Positions 6,384 through 7,872 of a stretch of 7,872 bases of DNA are shown in pieces (positions within the stretch are counted from its first letter, which is position 1; the number at the start of each line of letters is the position of its first letter). Where the stretch lies: the NCBI GenBank assembly GCA_900553555.1, contig USEG01000038.1, positions 1 to 7,872 of the forward strand. The letters are read 5' to 3'. The notes beneath the pieces were generated by a model, which saw nothing but the letters and a program-made list of their open reading frames with translations, did not search any database and had not been told where the DNA came from. Position numbers and translations under genes: made by a program. Source of the DNA: an uncultured Clostridia bacterium (GTDB lineage Bacteria; Bacillota; Clostridia; Christensenellales; Pumilibacteraceae).

Positions 6384-7871
6384 TCAGTTTTGCTTTTCTT
6401 CTACTATATAAGCTTCGATTTCGTCGTTTTCCTTAAGACCGGTAAAATTATCTATGCTTATACCGCACTCATAGCCCTGCGCGACCTCTTTTACATCGTC
6501 CTTAAAGCGTTTAAGGTTATTGATGTTACCATCGAAAATTACGACGTTATCGCGATAAATGCGCACTTTGCAATTGCGCGTAATTTTGCCGCTTGTGACA
6601 TATGCTCCGGCTACTTCTCCGGCGGAAGACAGTTTGAAGACGTTTCTCACCTGCGCCTTTCCTATTATCTTTTCTTCATATTTAGGCGCCATCAAGCCCT
6701 TCATGGCATTGCTTACATCATCTACAGCGTCATAAATCACGTTGTAAAGTCTGATATCTATGCCCATCTTCTCGGCCATATTTTTAGATTCGCTGTCGGG
6801 GCGAACATTAAAGCCTATTATTATTGCATTGGAAACGCCGGCAAGCATAAGGTCCGATTTATTGATAGCGCCAACGCCGCCATGCACAATGACGACTTTA
6901 ACTTCCGGTGTCGACAATTTTTCCAGCGACGATTTAAGAGCTTCGACAGAACCCTGCAAATCCGCTTTTATTATCAGATTGAGTTCCTTGATTTTTCCTT
7001 CGCTGATTTTATTGAATACATCGTCAAGCGACACTTTTTGGCCTTGATTAGCTTGTTCGTTTTTAAGTTTGGCGGTTCTTTCATCGATAATTTGTTTAGC
7101 CGTTTTTTCATCGCTGACAACGTACATGGCATCCCCCGCGTTGGGAATATCTGCAAATCCCAGCAGAGATATGGGCGATGAAGGACCTGCCTCTTTAATA
7201 TTGCGCCCTTTATCGTCGCTCATGGCTCTGACTCTTCCCGACGTCAGTCCCGACACCACATAATCGCCGACGTGTAATGTTCCGTTTTGTATGATTACGT
7301 TAGCTACAGGACCCTTGCCTTTGTCGAGCTTGGATTCGATGATAACGCCGCGGGCGCTTCTCTTGGGATTGGCTCTATAGTTGTTGTACTCGGCCAAAAA
7401 CAAAATGGTTTCCAGAAGTTTGTCTATGCCTTCGCCTGTTTTTGCCGAAATCGGCACCATCATAACGTCGCCGCCCCATTCTTCGGGCACCAAGTCATAT
7501 TCCATAAGGTTCTGTTTTACTCGATCGATATTCGCACCGGGCTTATCGATTTTATTTATGGCTACAATAATGGGCACTTTGGCAGATTTTGCGTGATTGA
7601 TAGCCTCTACGGTCTGGGGCATAACGCCTTCGTCCGCGGCGATGACCAGCAGCACAAGATCCATGCCCACTACTCCCGCCACCATGTTGTTTACGAACTT
7701 CTCATGCCCAGGCACGTCTATTATGCCCACCCTGTTGCCGCTGGGCAGGTCGAACCAGGTAAAGCCCAGGTCTATGGTTATGCCCCTGCGCTGCTCCTCC
7801 TCCCAGCGATCGGTATTGCGGCCGGTGAGCGCCCTTATGAGGGTGGTCTTGCCGTGGTCTACGTGGCCCAT
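6384..7871 (-). CDS. infB: Translation initiation factor IF-2, 5'-truncated, with a SelB-like G-domain segment at its start
   Basis: IF-2 delivers initiator fMet-tRNA to the 30S subunit and drives subunit joining. From about residue 88 on, the 495 visible residues are ordinary IF-2: NKIDKPGAN (106-114, G4), ISAKTGEG (141-148, G5), domain II (about 165-260, KLDKGKGPVANVIIQNGTL), C1 (about 295-395, IKADLQGSVEALK) and the fMet-binding C2 domain (about 400-495). C2 has LKRFKDD (453-459) and GYECGI (466-471). Residues 1-87 differ: GHVDHGKTT (G1, 2-10) and DVPGHE (G3, 52-57) are present, but RWEEEQRRGITIDLGF and FVNNMVAGVVGMDLVLLV are typical of SelB, not of IF-2, which has GGITQHIGA and AFTAMRARGA there. 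The ATG at 7869-7871 is not the true start: IF-2 normally has a long N-terminal region, and the gene continues off the right edge. See the findings on the chimeric junction. Confidence 0.85.
   Translation of the reverse strand: MGHVDHGKTTLIRALTGRNTDRWEEEQRRGITIDLGFTWFDLPSGNRVGIIDVPGHEKFVNNMVAGVVGMDLVLLVIAADEGVMPQTVEAINHAKSAKVPIIVAINKIDKPGANIDRVKQNLMEYDLVPEEWGGDVMMVPISAKTGEGIDKLLETILFLAEYNNYRANPKRSARGVIIESKLDKGKGPVANVIIQNGTLHVGDYVVSGLTSGRVRAMSDDKGRNIKEAGPSSPISLLGFADIPNAGDAMYVVSDEKTAKQIIDERTAKLKNEQANQGQKVSLDDVFNKISEGKIKELNLIIKADLQGSVEALKSSLEKLSTPEVKVVIVHGGVGAINKSDLMLAGVSNAIIIGFNVRPDSESKNMAEKMGIDIRLYNVIYDAVDDVSNAMKGLMAPKYEEKIIGKAQVRNVFKLSSAGEVAGAYVTSGKITRNCKVRIYRDNVVIFDGNINNLKRFKDDVKEVAQGYECGISIDNFTGLKENDEIEAYIVEEKQN
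7605..7871 (-). other. SelB-type GTPase segment joined in frame to IF-2
   Basis: This part encodes residues 1-89 of the terminal reading frame. Its closest recalled match is the selenocysteine-specific elongation factor SelB: ALTGRNTDRWEEEQRRGIT, DLGFTWFDLPSG, GIIDVPGHEKFVNNM and GMDLVLLVIAADEG. The sequence becomes IF-2-like at VEAINHAK, so the switch lies within 7605-7640, inside a motif shared by both families. Bases 7621-7872 are about 60% G+C against about 46% for 7381-7620 (hand counts). Most likely this is an assembly join between selB of one genome and infB of another; a natural hybrid is possible but less likely. Confidence 0.7.
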
Positions 7872-7872
7872 A

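Noticed and set aside
6390..7181. Long plus-strand open frame (263 codons) opposite infB
   Set aside because: It lies fully antisense to conserved IF-2 coding sequence, resembles no family I know and reflects codon bias of the opposite strand.
7605..7872. Reading the right edge as evidence that the host has a selenocysteine system
   Set aside because: The SelB-like piece differs in composition from its neighbour and probably comes from another genome; no selC, selA, selD or SECIS-like element is visible in the window.

Overview
The window looks like part of a chromosomal operon from a low- to mid-GC, endospore-forming Firmicute of the Clostridia type. The evidence is the gene order infB-rbfA-nrnA-truB-ribF, a pepP-efp pair, strong AGGAG-type ribosome binding sites, and a truncated gene at the left edge recognisable as spoIIGA, the pro-sigma-E protease of sporulation. 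Every supported gene lies on the minus strand, so transcription runs from the right edge to the left edge.

In transcription order the layout is: a translational GTPase cut by the right edge, with the body of initiation factor IF-2 (about 7604 down to 6384); rbfA (30S maturation); an NrnA-type DHH phosphoesterase (nanoRNA/pAp); truB (tRNA U55 pseudouridine synthase); ribF (FMN/FAD synthesis); a TIM-barrel protein resembling endonuclease IV; an M24 Xaa-Pro aminopeptidase; and efp (elongation factor P). From infB to ribF the genes are separated by 10 nt or less, or overlap, which indicates one translationally coupled operon. The only larger gap inside the block is 45 nt before the peptidase gene, where a weak internal promoter can be proposed. 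A clear intrinsic terminator follows efp. After a 337-bp AT-rich spacer comes the 5' part of spoIIGA, running off the left edge.

The genes share a translation theme: initiation (IF-2), ribosome maturation (RbfA), tRNA modification (TruB), elongation at proline stretches (EF-P) and turnover of small RNAs and peptides (NrnA, PepP). The endonuclease IV-like gene sits where rpsO often follows ribF in Firmicutes, and rpsO is absent here.

The most notable observation is at the right edge. Residues of roughly 9-77 of the terminal GTPase are of SelB type (selenocysteine elongation factor), while everything after a shared AADEGVMPQT-like motif is ordinary IF-2. The switch coincides with a change from about 60% to about 46% GC and a change in codon choice. 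The simplest reading is a selB/infB assembly chimera formed at conserved GTPase motifs. A real hybrid GTPase would be remarkable but needs read-level proof. I found no undescribed defence, mobile or RNA system in the rest of the window.
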